A stretch of DNA of 64,000 bases from Protonemura montana (Eukaryota > Arthropoda > Insecta > Plecoptera > Nemouridae). The translations under genes were made by a program, and so were the position numbers. This document shows, one piece after another, positions 1 through 14,774 of the stretch; the first letter of the stretch is position 1, and each line of letters opens with the position of its first letter. The DNA lies in assembly GCA_947568835.1 (NCBI GenBank), contig OX387612.1:625001-689000 (forward strand), in the 5' to 3' direction. Below the pieces are notes generated by a model. It was given only the letters and a program-made list of their open reading frames with translations, had not been told where the DNA came from and did no database searches.

Positions 1-648
1 CTGCCTTACACTATCAAAGATTGTGCAGCCCGTTGCAAGCAACAGGAATCTCTGATGTGCGGACATGCAAGGATTCATGCAAGGATCAACTGTGTTGGAT
101 AGGTAGGATGCATTGATCAGTTTTTAGACTGATGCAATGCTATCATGCTTGGTGGTTAGTTGGTTTGACATTCCAAGATGGAATCAAGAAGAGAGATGCA
201 AGGATTCATGCAAGGATCAACTGTGTCGGATAGGTGGGATGCATTGTTCAGTTTTTAGACTGATGCAATGCTATCATGCTTGGTGGTTAGTTGGTTTGAC
301 ATTCCAAGATAGAATCAAGAAGAGAGATGCAAGGATTCATGCAAGGATCAACTGTGTCGGATAGGTGGGATGCATTGTTCAGTTTTTAGACTGGTATAAT
401 GCTGTCATGCTTGGTTGGTAGTTGGTTTGACATTCCAAGATAGAATCAAGAAGAGAGAAACATGCAGTAAAAAGACCGACACGAAAGTAAGATTGTGACC
501 TTAAAAAAATTGCAAACATGCAGATAGAAAACAGCAGGTTGCATAACTATTAACTTCTTACTAACCAACTTCTACTACTTACTACTTAGTAACTACTTTA
601 CTAAATCTACGATATGTTTTTTTATTTTTATTTTTTTTTTGGAACATG
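1..648 (-). mobile_element. Partial Helitron 3'-terminal region (copy 1), cut by window edge
   Basis: By eye this stretch matches 21,924-22,571 with no differences, and resembles 45,300-45,820. Both of those lie in the 3'-terminal part of a full-length minus-strand Helitron. It contains three 131-bp tandem units (starting near 65, 196 and 327) and a partial fourth, followed by a T-rich tract. The rest of the Helitron is not present to the right; an LTR element and then unrelated sequence follow. No gene is visible, and the short open frames in the 131-bp repeats have no recognisable product. Confidence 0.75.
65..457. repeat. 131-bp tandem repeat, about three copies
   Basis: A unit beginning ATGCAAGGATTCATGC recurs at 65, 196 and 327, with a degraded last copy. 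The same array has three copies at 21,988-22,380 and only two at about 45,366-45,629, so copy number varies between Helitron copies. Confidence 0.85.
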
Positions 649-955
649 TGTCAGCATTGTATTTTTGGCTAGTGCAGTACTGTGTATTTTAATGTTGCGC
701 GGGTCTGTCCGCCATCTTTGTAGCTAGGGAGCGGAACGCTAGGGTGAACCTTGCGCTAGGGCTAGGAGAGCCATGTTTGTAAAACAAGGGAGTCGGCTGA
801 GAGCAGCGCTGTAGAGAGGTTGTGTGAGACCTGTGTGGTCGGTGAGGGTGGTTGTTATTAAAACTGGTTGGATTGACGAATTGTGTGTGTTATTGAAGAG
901 AGCGAAGATAGATGGAAACCTGACATAATAGTGAAGCGGGAAAACGAAGCTGACA
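649..955 (+). repeat. 5' LTR of copy 1
   Basis: 307 bp, TGTCAGC to GCTGACA. It matches the LTRs at 22,572-22,878 and 26,704-27,010 by eye. The primer-binding site should begin just inside, at TAATCAGAAGTGGGAT, but I could not assign a tRNA. Confidence 0.88.
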
Positions 956-1276
956 TAATCAGAAGTGGGATAAATTGATTTTTACCTACAAGTGCCTTGC
1001 GAAGGAGGTAGAAGCGAGCGAGCGGCGGCAAAGCGTGTTGCGTTTTGTTGTTGCGGACGAAAACGTACCTAAGTGACATTCTGCGATCACGAAAAAAAAA
1101 AAAGGACTTGAGCAGCTTGTGGCGATTGTATTTTGGTGTTTTTGTCATAGTATTTTGTATTTTGTTGTAGGATTGCGTTGATTTAGCGAGATTTATAGCG
1201 ACTAGGCACCTCGTGTTCGCAACTTCCGGTGCGCGCCATTTTCCTCGTGTGCAGTTAAACATTTTGGATATAGTAA

Positions 1277-4609
<3,333 letters not shown>

Positions 4610-4708
4610 ACTTTGTTTGGACTTAACGTAGAATTAGTTATACTATTGTTTTGTTAACTGTTGTATGTTCTTGGCCAATTGAGGACAATTTTAAAACAGA
4701 ATGGCCGA

Positions 4709-5016
4709 TGTCAGCATTGTATTTTTGGCTAGTGCAGTACTGTGTATTTTAATGTTGCGCGGGTCTGTCCGCCATCTTTGTAGCTAGGGAGCGGAACGCT
4801 AGGGTGAACCTTGCGCTAGGGCTAGGAGAGCGATGTTTTGTAAAACAAGAGAGTCGGCTGAGAGCAGCGCTGTAGAGAGGTTGTGTGAGACCTGTGTGGT
4901 CGGTGAGGGTGGTTGTTATTAAAACTGGTTGGATTGACGAATTGTGTGTGTTATTGAAGAGAGCGAAGATAGATGGAAACCTGACATAATAGTGAAGCGG
5001 GAAAACGAAGCTGACA
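4709..5016 (+). repeat. 3' LTR of copy 1
   Basis: 308 bp. It differs from the 5' LTR by one C/G change, one extra T in a T run and one G/A change. Its last bases merge into the 60-bp repeat: GAAGCTGACA runs straight into CAAGGTAAG, and the repeat units themselves contain AACACAAGGTAAG. Confidence 0.88.
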
Positions 5017-5300
5017 CAAGGTAAGTCTACACCATGTTTGCAGTGTAAACTCGGTGCTTGCCAATCTAATTCAACACAAGGTAAGTCTACACCATGTTTG
5101 CAGTGTAAACTCGGTGCTTGCCAATCTAATTCAACACAAGGTAAGTCTACACCATGTTTGCAGTGTAAACTCGGTGCTTGCCAATCTAATTCAACACAAG
5201 GTAAGTCTACATCATGTTTGCAGTGTACACTCGGTGCTTGCCAATCTAATTCAACACAAGGTAAGTCTACACCATGTTTGCAGTGTACACTCGGTGCTTG
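5015..5300. repeat. 60-bp tandem repeat, about 4.8 copies
   Basis: The period is exactly 60 bp, with only A/C and C/T changes between copies. Each unit carries CAAGGTAAGT, which looks like a splice donor, and 20 bp later TTTGCAG, which looks like an acceptor. The unit is a multiple of three, so frames stay open across it; I do not regard these as genes. It abuts the 3' LTR without a gap. Confidence 0.9.
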
Positions 5301-5301
5301 A

Positions 5302-6698
5302 TAACAACCTCAATAACATAACCTCATAACCTATGCGTCAAGAGTTGGCTGAGTGATGTATGAGAATTTATTTATTTATTTATTTATTTGTGCTTCGTAC
5401 AATTACAAGGTAGTTGTGTGAGCCTTAGTAGTAGGAACTTAGTCCATAAAGATAGAAATAGGAATATAAAATTTTAACAATGATTTATAACTAGGGATAA
5501 AAGTAATAATAATGATAAAATGAGATAATAGTAGAAATGAAAATAAGAATAATAATAGTGGTAAAATACTAGAAGTATAAGTGGTAGATAATATTAAGAA
5601 AATAACAATGGTGAATATATAAGGTAATAATGGTATAGATGGTTAAGGTAAGGTACCCATCTTGAGATCTGAGTTACAGTCTTATATTCCTTAAGTAGGT
5701 ATTAGTTTTGTTTGTGTTTAAGTATTCCTCGTAGATTAGTTGAAAGTCAAGTCAATCCGTTGCTGCAGCGGCTAGCAACGTCGAGCGGAACCAACTGGCC
5801 TGGGGCGAGGCAGAAAACATTTTATTTAGACAAGAAATATGAAAATAATTTACCAAATCATTAGTTCATACTAATCAGACAAAACCAACTTCTCCCAAAC
5901 TTCTTTCTCCAATCTACTTTATTTTCTTCCATTTCATTCCATTTACATCGGCTGGTACTTTGACTCTCGGCCTCCAGTTTTGGATAGGGTTGGGAATTTT
6001 ATAAATTTAACTCGGTAAATATCATTTTTAAAATCCAAAAAAAATGTCATCATTTAACAATGCAGACAAAGCAACAGAAAAACAAGATTTGTGATTGTTT
6101 AGAACTTTTTAGTACTTAAAAAAATATTGAAAAAACTCTGTTATTATCCATAACTGGGCACTGGTGCCAGTTTTGGATCAAAATTAATTTTCAATCAGAA
6201 TTATAATATATCATTGCCCCATGTATTTGAAACATATATATGAAAGGCGCATAAAGATAGGTATAAAAAAAAACGCAGAAGTTATTGATGTTTAAGTACA
6301 TGGTAGTTTAGTGCCAGTTTTGGATCAAAAAAGAAAATTAGGCTTATTTAGACTGCAAACAGAATATCTGCTTCCTCTTTGAAAAGTTCGGGAGCCCTTG
6401 GCATGTCAGGTGGTACCACACTTAACATTTCACACATGAAAACCAATTCTCTCCATTACAGTCCATGTCAAATGTTTTGTTACACTCGCCACAGGGCGTC
6501 GCAAGATCTTCAGCCGCGGAATAAATAAATATAAATAAATGAAATAAATAAATAAATAAATAAATAATACAAAAAAATAATAATACATAATTATATAATA
6601 ATCTTCAAATCTTCAGTGTTTAAGGAATACCCTCAAGAAAAATCAATATTTTAGTTGACATATTACTTTAGATATCGATATAAATCCACTTCAGTGTC
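5302..6698. other. AT-rich non-coding stretch with (ATTT)n and (AAAT)n tracts
   Basis: No gene is supported. An ATTT run at about 5,369-5,391 and AAAT runs at about 6,523-6,567 look like simple tails of degraded retroposons. The words CCAGTTTTGGAT recur at about 5,977, 6,168 and 6,312. Their reverse complement occurs near 10,553, between the two Harbinger elements, so the flank and the spacer may share a sequence in opposite orientation. Confidence 0.5.
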
Positions 6699-6985
6699 GG
6701 CTCCGATTCACGAACGTTTCGCTGCTCGCGCTACTCCGGCTTACTCCTACACCCACGGTACTCCGTCGTGCAACTTCGCATTCTTGTAACGAACGTAGTG
6801 GCCGTGTAGCAGATACACGACCTGCTGGCTCCTCCTACTGTGTACCGGCCAACAACCAATCAAAAGCGTTGTTTCAAATATTTGGGGCGCCGAATATTCG
6901 AAATGCCTATCCATCAGCTGTCACTGTTAGACTACGCAGTTTAAAGACGGTCTTTGCAAAAGACATTGAAAGAAAAGGAGGACAA

Positions 6986-8404
6986 ATGGACAAATCAATC
7001 AAGAATCGTAGCATAAATTTCAACGAAGGTGAAAAGCAGGTTTTGGTGACCGAGTTTGCCAGGTATGGGGAGGTAATTAATGGAGAGTTTTCGGCTAGTT
7101 TAACAGCCAAGCACAAAGAAAATGCTTGGAAAAAAATAGCCGATGCTGTCAATGCAGTGGCTCCCACCTACTGGCAATTGGGAAGTGTAAGTACCAAGTT
7201 TAACTGCTACCAACCGATTAGTACCGATTAGTACGCACCGAAATAATACTTCGTTTCATCATTTTATTTATATATTTATTTCATTTTTTCCTAGAAAAAA
7301 CTGCAATTTGCATATAACATGGCAGTTGTTAGGCCAGTTCGAGTAATCGCGAACTTACCAAACCACACGTGTATGTTGATGAATAAAATTATCATTCTCC
7401 AACAGATCAAAACAAAATGGAAAGACATGAAAAGGGAGACGAGACAGAAACTCGCCCACAACAAAACGGAAATGTTGAATACAGGAGGCGGGAAGGCGAA
7501 CCTCGAGCAACTGAACAACCTGGAGGAAATTGTTGAGACCCAGTTGGGGAAGTCATCTGTTCATGGAATGGGGCAGATAGATTTGTTGGCAGGTATGGTT
7601 TCCAAAAACTTGACTAGTTGATTGCACGCTTGAATAGGTAGCAATCTTGGAATGCACGGGCACTTGCAAGTATTATAGTAGTCAATTTCAAGTGAAAAAG
7701 GTCAAATACTAGAACAGAGCCATTGCGATGGTACCCAGTCTCGTAAAGATTAGTAACAGCTTCATCGGCACAGTTGCTTGCCTCAAAACAAGTTAATAAA
7801 ATTAATCAATGGTACTTACCTGACACTTTTGCAGAGTGCTACTGTGGAAAAACATACTCATCATTACATTTAAATTGCATGTCGGCTAAAACAAATTTTA
7901 ATTTCAACAATTGAAGAATCAACTCCACATCCTCGATACGAGCTATATAAGAAACGGCTGTGCCCAGCAACGGTCACACGGCCCAGTGACATTCTATTTG
8001 ATGGCAACATAGATATCACAGATCAAGCGTTAACAAGTACACAGGGACGGGTTCTTCACTCAGAAAGTGCTGTGATCGTTGAAGGCGGCGTTCAGTCCGA
8101 GGATAACAATCGGTCTGCGATCGGTGATGTCGATGACAGTGATCTCGACAATCCAATTGCTGATCCTCCAACAGCTGCAGACGAGCCCAAGAAGAAGCGA
8201 CGTCGTGTTCGACGCTCTTCTGATGAAGTTAAGGCAGTAGTTATTAAAAATCAAGAAAATCAAAACAAGATTATGGAGAATATAAGGAGAGAAGTCTGCC
8301 GTATGAATGATTTGCAAGAAGCCAAAATAAAGCAAGACGCCGAACATTTGGAAGTCCAGAAGCGGATTGCGAATACGCTAGACCTTATGTTAACCAAGTT
8401 TTGA
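6986..8404 (+). CDS. Harbinger Myb/SANT-like protein, three exons (291 aa)
   Basis: I predict exons 6,986-7,186, 7,406-7,592 and 7,917-8,404. Donors are GTAAGT and GTATGG, acceptors are CAACAG and TTGAAG, and phases match (0, then 1). The joined length is 876 nt. The N-terminal ~85 residues have the trihelix Myb_DNA-bind_5 pattern, with tryptophans in the ENAWKKIADAV and KTKWKDMKRE segments split across exons 1 and 2. Exon 3 has an acidic stretch, a basic KKKRRRVRR cluster that could be a nuclear signal, and a charged helical C-terminus. In this superfamily the Myb-like protein helps bring transposase to the nucleus and termini. The start is the Met shared with copy 2; the frame is also open upstream to 6,869. 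Expression cannot be judged. Confidence 0.82.
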
Positions 8405-8699
8405 AACCAATTATTAGTTATCAGTCCTCACAAAATATTTAAATTTTATGTCGGGTCACCGCTTTCAGTCAATTACTATGTTTTTAGTTCCTGTTTTGTG
8501 CATTCTGTTGTCAATAGTATTAAGTTTGCATCTTTAGGGACAAAATAGTTATTATTTTTATTTCCCTACATGATAGAAATAGTTTTTACTTGAAACTTGT
8601 ATGTTCCTTGCTTGACATGCCAAAAACTAATTATAATTTAAGTATCAATAAAGATTAATAAAAAAACAAGGTACATTGTATGTGTATGTACAAACCTAT

Positions 8700-9951
8700 C
8701 TATCGCAAAGCTGGCCAAGCTGTTTCTTCGATCAGCTGACGTTGCTGGGCAGCTCCTACCCCTGCCCGAGGAACGGCCTCAGGGTTGGCAGCCATTTGTG
8801 CGATTCGCGCCGCGACGCCTGGGTCAACCTCAAGCTGGATGCCGGCATCCAGACACAGGTTGTGAAGGACACAGCAGGCCATGGTGATCTGGCACACCTT
8901 TTCAGGCGTGTAGCAAAGGATGCCGCCAGAATCGTCAAGGCAACGAAACCTCGACTTCAGCAAGCCGAACGCACGTTCGATGGAGCACCTGGTCTTTGTA
9001 TGGGCCGACTGGTACCGCATCTCGGCATCGGTCACCGGGTTACGCAGTGGCGTCATCATCCACAGTTCCAGGCGGTATGCGGAATCTCCTGATAAAAATT
9101 GAAATTACATCATTGCTGGTTGTTTGTAATTGAAAGTCAGCACTATATCATAATAACCTTCCTACCTAGAAGCCAGCCATCAACAATTGTGCCATTTACA
9201 AAGGCACGTGACAGCCCACTCTGGGAAAATATAAATGAGTCGCCATTGCTCCCTGGATAGTTGGCGTAAACGTTAGTAAAACGCATCCCAGCGTCGCAGA
9301 CGGCCATCACGTTGATACTACAACGTTGGTGCCGGTTCACGTATTGTTCTGGATGTTCTGTAGAGGGCCTGCGGATGTTTATATGCGTCCCATCAACGCA
9401 TCCCAATACGTTGGAGAAGCCAGCCACCCTGTGAAATGCTATCTTTGTTTGGGTCTGCTCCTCCTGCGACATTGGGAATCGGATGACAGCTGGGGCGAGC
9501 TGGCAGAGTGCAGCTGTAACGGCGGCCACCACGCGACTGCAGGTTGGCTGCGACACTTGCCCACACATGCCTGTGTAAAGATCATTCACACATTTCAATG
9601 CTGATTCCAGTATGTTACTTTTACTGGACAACTTACAAGTACTAAGAGAGAAGCAAATTTTTTCAACTAACGCTACTTTGAATACAATCAGTTACCTGAC
9701 AGCCACTGAAAGCCTCCGCTGGCATAAAACCCAAACGCAATCAGCAACTGGGTGTCAGGTGCCAATGCATTTGACCTCATGGTTGGCCTCTCCAAATCTG
9801 GGCCAATCAAATCCAACACCTCGTTGAAGAGAGCTCGAGGTAGCCTAGTTATTTGTAGCAGATACCGATCTGTCAAATCAGCTGACCTCAAGCGTTCGAA
9901 TGATATCGGCTCATCGTCCAACAGACCGAGAAGCAGAGCTGCCGCTGCCAT
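8700..9951 (-). CDS. Harbinger DDE transposase, HARBI1-like, three exons (349 aa)
   Basis: I predict exons 9,951-9,696, 9,570-9,166 and 9,088-8,700. Each begins after CAG and ends before GT, and both introns are phase 1. The joined frame is 1,050 nt or 349 aa, the usual HARBI1 length. Exon 1 holds the N-terminal helical region, ending in GFYASGGFQWLS. Exon 2 continues GMCGQVSQPT, the helix-turn-helix-like part, then the first Asp (GCVDGTHI) and second Asp (SNGDSF). Exon 3 starts GDSAYRLELW and has the catalytic Glu in CSIERAFG. All three catalytic residues are present with no stop or frameshift. It converges on the Myb-like gene; their stops are about 300 bp apart. Confidence 0.88.
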
Positions 9952-10425
9952 CTGTACAGATTAAGTAAACTCTGTATCAAATTGCTAACAGAAAAGATGA
10001 AATATCGCAATTCTATGACAACGCTACGACATGGTCTTTGGCTACGACTAAACAAAATGTTAGGTTAGAATATGTTTACTTACCACAATATCTCTTCAAC
10101 GCGTTAATAACAACTCTTCAACGCAAAAACAACAATATACACAATATGAAGAACGAAGAAGCAATTATAAATACCTAAAACGAGAAAAATTTGAATATAT
10201 ATGGTGGTATATTGGTGGTGGTATATATATGGTGACAGAATATATCTGTCAACAAGAATGACAGATGACGTCTTGCTCCTAGCTACACGGTCTCTGGCAA
10301 AGACGTCTCTGGACCTCGTGTAACTTTTACACGAGGAGCAGCTGGGAGTAAGCGTTCAAGAATGGTGCACTCCGCCCGCTTCTTGTTACTCCTGCTTGCT
10401 CCACGCTACTCCAGTAAGTATTCTT

Positions 10426-10593
10426 TTTAGACGAATCCATGAGCGCTATTTAATGGCATCATAGTGCAAACCTTGATCCTAGTGCACAACATTCTCAACA
10501 TTTGGTACTAATTTGCAGTTAATTTGAAAAATGATCCGAAACCGGACACTGATCCAAAACTGGTACTTTACTCTATATTCTACACTTAACAGG
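10426..10593. other. Spacer between the two Harbinger elements
   Basis: About 170 bp with no gene. It carries GATCCAAAACTGGTAC, the reverse complement of a phrase repeated left of Harbinger copy 1. The inner ends of the two elements face each other across it, so it is the loop of a large inverted repeat. Confidence 0.55.
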
Positions 10594-11046
10594 GGCCCCG
10601 ATTCATGAAACTGGAGTAGCGTGGAGTAAGCAGGAGTAACAAGAAGTGGGCGGAGTTAGGAATAGTGCACCATTCTTGAACGCTTACTCCCAGCTGCTCC
10701 TGGCTGCTCCTCGTGTAAAAGTTACACGAGGTCCAGAGACCGTGTAGCTAGGAGCAAGCCGTCATTTGTCATTCTTGTTGTCAGATATATTCTGTCACCA
10801 TATATATACCACCATATATATTCAAATTTTTCTCCTTTTAGGTATTTATAATTGCTTCTTCGTTCTTCATATTGTGTATATTGTTGTTTTTTTCATACTT
10901 TAGTTTAATTAACGCGTTGAAGAGATATTGTGGTAAGTAAACATATTCTAACCTAACATTTTGTTTAGTCGTAGCGTTGTCATAGAATTGCGATATTTCA
11001 TCTTTTCTGTTAGCAATTTGATACAGAGTTTACTAAATCTGTACAG

Positions 11047-12298
11047 ATGGCAGCGGCAGCTCTGCTTCTCGGTCTGTTGGACGATGAGCCGATGTCATTC
11101 GAACGCTTGAGGTCAGCTGATTTGACAGATCGGTATCTGCTGCAAATAACAAGGCTACCTCGAGCTCTCTTCAACGAGGTGTTAGATTTGATTGGCCCAG
11201 ATTTGGAGAGGCCAACCATGAGGTCGAATGCATTGGCACCTGACACCCAGTTGCTGATTGCGTTTGGGTTTTATGCCAGCGGAGGCTTTCAGTGGCTGTC
11301 AGGTAACTGATTGTATTCAAAGTAGCGTTAGTTGAAAAAATTTGCTTCTCTCTTAGTACTTGTAAGTTGTCCAGTAAAAGTCACATACTGGAATCAGCAT
11401 TGAAATGTGTGAATGATCTTTACACAGGCATGTGTGGGCAAGTGTCGCAGCCAACCTGCAGTCGCGTGGTGGCCGCCGTCACAGCTGCACTCTGCCAGCT
11501 CGCCCCAGCTGTCATCCGATTCCCAATGTCGCAGGAGGAGCAGGCCCAAACAAAGATAGCATTTCACAGGGTGGCTGGCTTTTCCAACGTATTGGGATGC
11601 GTTGATGGGACGCATATAAACATCCGCAGGCCCTCTACAGAACATCCAGAACAATACGTGAACCGGCACCAACGTTGTAGTATCAACGTGATGGCCGTCT
11701 GCGACGCTGGGATGCGTTTTACTAACGTTTACGCCAACTATCCAGGGAGCAATGGCGACTCATTTATATTTTCCCAGAGTGGGCTGTCACGTGCCTTTGT
11801 AAATGGCACAATTGTTGATGGCTGGCTTCTAGGTAGGAAGGTTATTATGATATAGTGCTGACTTTCAATTACAAACAACCAGCAATGATGTAATTTCAAT
11901 TTTTAACAGGAGATTCCGCGTACCGCCTGGAACTGTGGATGATGACGCCACTGCGTAACCCGGTGACCGATGCCGAGATGCGGTACCAGTCGGCCCATAC
12001 AAAGACCAGGTGCTCCATCGAACGCGCGTTCGGCTTGCTGAAGTCGAGGTTTCGTTGCCTTGACGATTCTGGCGGCATCCTTTGCTACACGCCTGAAAAG
12101 GTGTGCCAGATCACCATGGCCTGCTGTGTCCTTCACAACCTGTGTCTGGATGCCGGCATCCAGCTTGAGGTTGACCCAGGCGTCGCGGCGCGCATCGCAC
12201 AAATGGCTGCCAACCCTGAGGCCGTTCCTCGGGCAGGGGTAGGAGCTGCCCGGCAACGTCGGCTGATCGAAGAAACAGCTTGGCCAGCTTTGCGATAG
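11047..12298 (+). CDS. Harbinger DDE transposase, HARBI1-like, three exons (349 aa)
   Basis: Exons 11,047-11,302, 11,428-11,832 and 11,910-12,298, with the same phases and junctions as copy 1 and the same 349-aa product. The acceptor before exon 2 (TTTACACAG) restores the continuous FQWLSG-MCGQVSQPT reading expected from the family. This is why I treat the open stretch before 11,428 as intron. The catalytic motifs GCVDGTHI, SNGDSF and CSIERAFG are intact. The protein differs from copy 1 at only a few positions, such as Met for Ile near residue 16 and Ala for Thr after SQEEQ. Confidence 0.88.
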
Positions 12299-12580
12299 AT
12301 AGGTTTGTACATACACAGACAATGTACCTTGTTTTTTTATTAATCTTTATTGATACTTAAATTATAATTAGTTTTTGGCATGTCAAGCAAGGAACATACA
12401 AGTTTCAAGTAAAAACTATTTCTATCATGTAGGGAAATAAAAATAATAACTATTTTGTCCCTAAAGATGCAAACTTAATACTATTGACAACGGAATGCAC
12501 AAAACAGGAACTAAAAACATAGTATTTGACTGAAAGCGGTGACCGGACATAAAATTTAAATATTTTGTGAGGATTGATAA

Positions 12581-13986
12581 CTAAGAATTGGTTTCAAACT
12601 TGGTTAACATAAGGTCTAGCGTATTCGCAATCCGCTTCTGGACTTCCAGATGTTCGGCGTCTTGCTTTATTTTTGCTTCTTGCAAATCGTTCATGCGGCA
12701 GACTTCTCTCCTTATATTTTCCATAATCTTGTTCTGATTCTCTTGATTTTTAATTACTACTGCCTTAACTTCATCAGAAGAGCGTCGGACACGACGTCGC
12801 TTCTTCTTGGGCTCGTCTGCAGCTGTTGGAGGATCAGCAATTGGATTGTCGAGATCACTGTCCTCGGACTGAACGCCGCCTCCAACGATCACAGCTCTTT
12901 CCGAGTGACGAACCCGTCCCTGTGTGCTTGTTGACGCTTGATTTGTAACATCCACGTTCACGTTGTCATCACATAGAATGTCACTGGGCCGTGTGACCGT
13001 TGCTGGGCACAGCCGTTTCTTATACACCTCGTATCGAGGATGTGGATGTGGAGTTGATTCTTCAATTGTTGAAATAAAAATTTGTTTTAGCCTACATGCA
13101 ATTTAAATGTAATGATGAGTATGACTTTCCACAGTAGCACTCTGCAAAAGTGTCAGGTAAGTACCATTGATTAATTTTATTAACTTGTTTTGAGGCAAGC
13201 AACTGTGCCGATGAAGCTGTTACTAATCTTTACGAGACTGGGTACCATCGCAATGGCTCTGTTCTAGTATTTGACCTTTTTCACTTGAAATTGAATACTA
13301 TAATACTTGCAAGTGCCCGTGCATTCCAAGATTGCTACCTATTCAAGCGTGCAATCAACTAGTCAAGTTTTTGGAAACCATACCTGCCAACAAATCCATC
13401 TGCCCCATTCCATGAACAGATGACTTTCCCAACTGGGTCTCAACAATTTCATCTAGGTTGTTAAGTTCCTCGAGGTTCGCCTTCCCGCCTCCTGTCTTCA
13501 ACATTTCCGTTTTGTTGTGGGCGAGTTTCTGTCTCGTCTCCCTTTTCATATCTTTCCATTTTGTTTTGATCTGTTGGAGAACGATAATTTTATTCATCAA
13601 CATACACGTGTGGTTTGGTAAGTTCGCGATTACTCGAACTGGCCTAACAACTGCCATGTTATATGCAAATTGCAGTTTTTTCTAGGAAAAAATGAAATAA
13701 ATATATAAATAAAATGATGAAACGAAGTATTATTTCGGTGCGTACTAATCGACAAAGGTTGGTAGCAGTTAAACTTGGTACTTACACTTCCCAATTGTCG
13801 GTAGGTGGGAGCCACTGCATTGACAGCATCGGCTATTTTTTTCCAAGCATTTTCTTTGTGCTTGGCTGTTAAACTAGCCGAAAACTCTCCATTAATTATC
13901 TCCCCATACCTGGCAAACTCGGTCACCAAAACCTGCTTTTCACCTTCAGTGAAATTGATACTACGATTCTTGATTGATTTGTCCAT
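12581..13986 (-). CDS. Harbinger Myb/SANT-like protein, three exons (288 aa)
   Basis: Exons 13,986-13,786, 13,570-13,384 and 13,059-12,581 on minus mirror copy 1. The Myb_DNA-bind_5-like region spans exons 1 and 2. Exon 3 has small in-frame length changes: a PHPHP duplication near its start, an eight-codon loss before the acidic SDLDNP stretch, and four residues (ETNS) added at the C-terminus where the copy 1 stop is not kept. The frame is open throughout (867 nt). It is most different from copy 1 in the low-complexity middle of exon 3. Confidence 0.82.
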
Positions 13987-14072
13987 TTGTCCTCCTTTTC
14001 TTTCAATGTCTTTTGCAAAGACCGTCTCTTACAAAGACCGTCTTTAAACTGCGTAGTCTAACAGTTGCAGCT

Positions 14073-14140
14073 GATGGATAGGCATTTATGATGGATAGGA
14101 ATTTATGATGGATAGGAATTTATGATGGATAGGCATTTCG
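14073..14140. repeat. 17-bp tandem repeat inside Harbinger copy 2
   Basis: GATGGATAGG plus CATTTAT or AATTTAT occurs four times in a row. The matching place in copy 1 (near 6,903-6,920) has a single unit, so the expansion is specific to copy 2. Confidence 0.85.
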
Positions 14141-14340
14141 AATATTCGGCGCCCCAAATATTTGAAACAACGCTTTTGATTGGTTGTTGGTCGGTACACA
14201 GTAGGAGGAGCCAGCAGGTCGTGTATCTGCTACACGGCCACTACGTTCGTTACAAGAATGCGAAGTTGCACGACGGAGTACCGTGGGTGTAGGAGTAAGC
14301 CGGAGCAGCGCGAGCAGCGAAACGTACGTGAATCGGGGCC

Positions 14341-14774
14341 GACCTTTTTCATAATAATTTCTGTCTTTCTTTTTTAATTGAAGATCCTAATTTCTTTGCA
14401 TTTACTCGTTTCTTCAAAATCTTACTTCATGTAGAATTTATATTTACTTTATTATTATTTAATTTATATTTTATCAATGTTTAATTAAAAGTTTGAGATT
14501 AAATCACTTTGAATCATGCAAAAAGCAATGTTAACATTGTACCAACCGTTCTTTGATTGGGTTCTGATCTTGGAAGGTCAGTGGGAATTGTATATATCTG
14601 GAGGCTAGGCGTGCGGTGCACACACCCCGTGGATGCTGCAGCTTGTGGAAGACTGGCTTGTCCCCAGGTTCATGTCATTACCCACAACAGTCTGGTACAA
14701 ACCCGTGGCAAGAACTGGAGAGCAGCTAGTTCCTGTCAGAAACAAAAAAGGTTTAAAATCCAACATTTCTAAAG
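14341..14774. other. Unassigned stretch between Harbinger copy 2 and a Harbinger fragment
   Basis: AT-rich to about 14,540, then more balanced. Plus-strand open frames at 14,557-14,818 have no family motif I recognise, and I do not call a gene. Confidence 0.4.

Larger units (their letters stand above)
6699..10425 (+). mobile_element. PIF/Harbinger DNA transposon, copy 1
   Basis: About 3.7 kb carrying the two genes expected of this superfamily in convergent orientation: the Myb-like gene on plus and the DDE transposase on minus. The left terminus reads GGCTCCGATTCACG and matches the outer terminus of copy 2 (GGCCCCGATTCACG in reverse complement). The right terminus has decayed: the sequence runs alike up to CTACTCCAG near 10,412, but the expected GAATCGGGGCC is not there. 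Both genes are open. The right boundary is approximate. Confidence 0.85.
10594..14340 (-). mobile_element. PIF/Harbinger DNA transposon, copy 2 (inverted relative to copy 1)
   Basis: About 3.75 kb, nearly the reverse complement of copy 1. Its ends are GGCCCCGATTCATG at 10,594 and CGTGAATCGGGGCC at 14,340, a 14-bp terminal inverted repeat with one mismatch. The flanks (CAGG and GACC) show no obvious 3-bp target duplication. The transposase reads plus and the Myb-like gene minus. Subterminal regions are rich in ACTCC and GAGTA words that recur in both orientations, as expected for transposase binding sites. Confidence 0.87.

Noticed and set aside
641-660. A target-site duplication for the LTR elements
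   Set aside because: The left flank (CATG) is not repeated at either right flank (CAAG in copy 1, TAAG in copy 2).
5038-5329. Two overlapping short frames at the 60-bp repeat
   Set aside because: Both are translations of the tandem unit in different frames, without start context or similarity.
11367-11427. Open stretch upstream of Harbinger transposase exon 2, in frame with it
   Set aside because: Reading across it would need a non-matching phase. Splicing at TTTACACAG joins FQWLSG to MCGQVSQPT exactly as the family requires, so it is intron.
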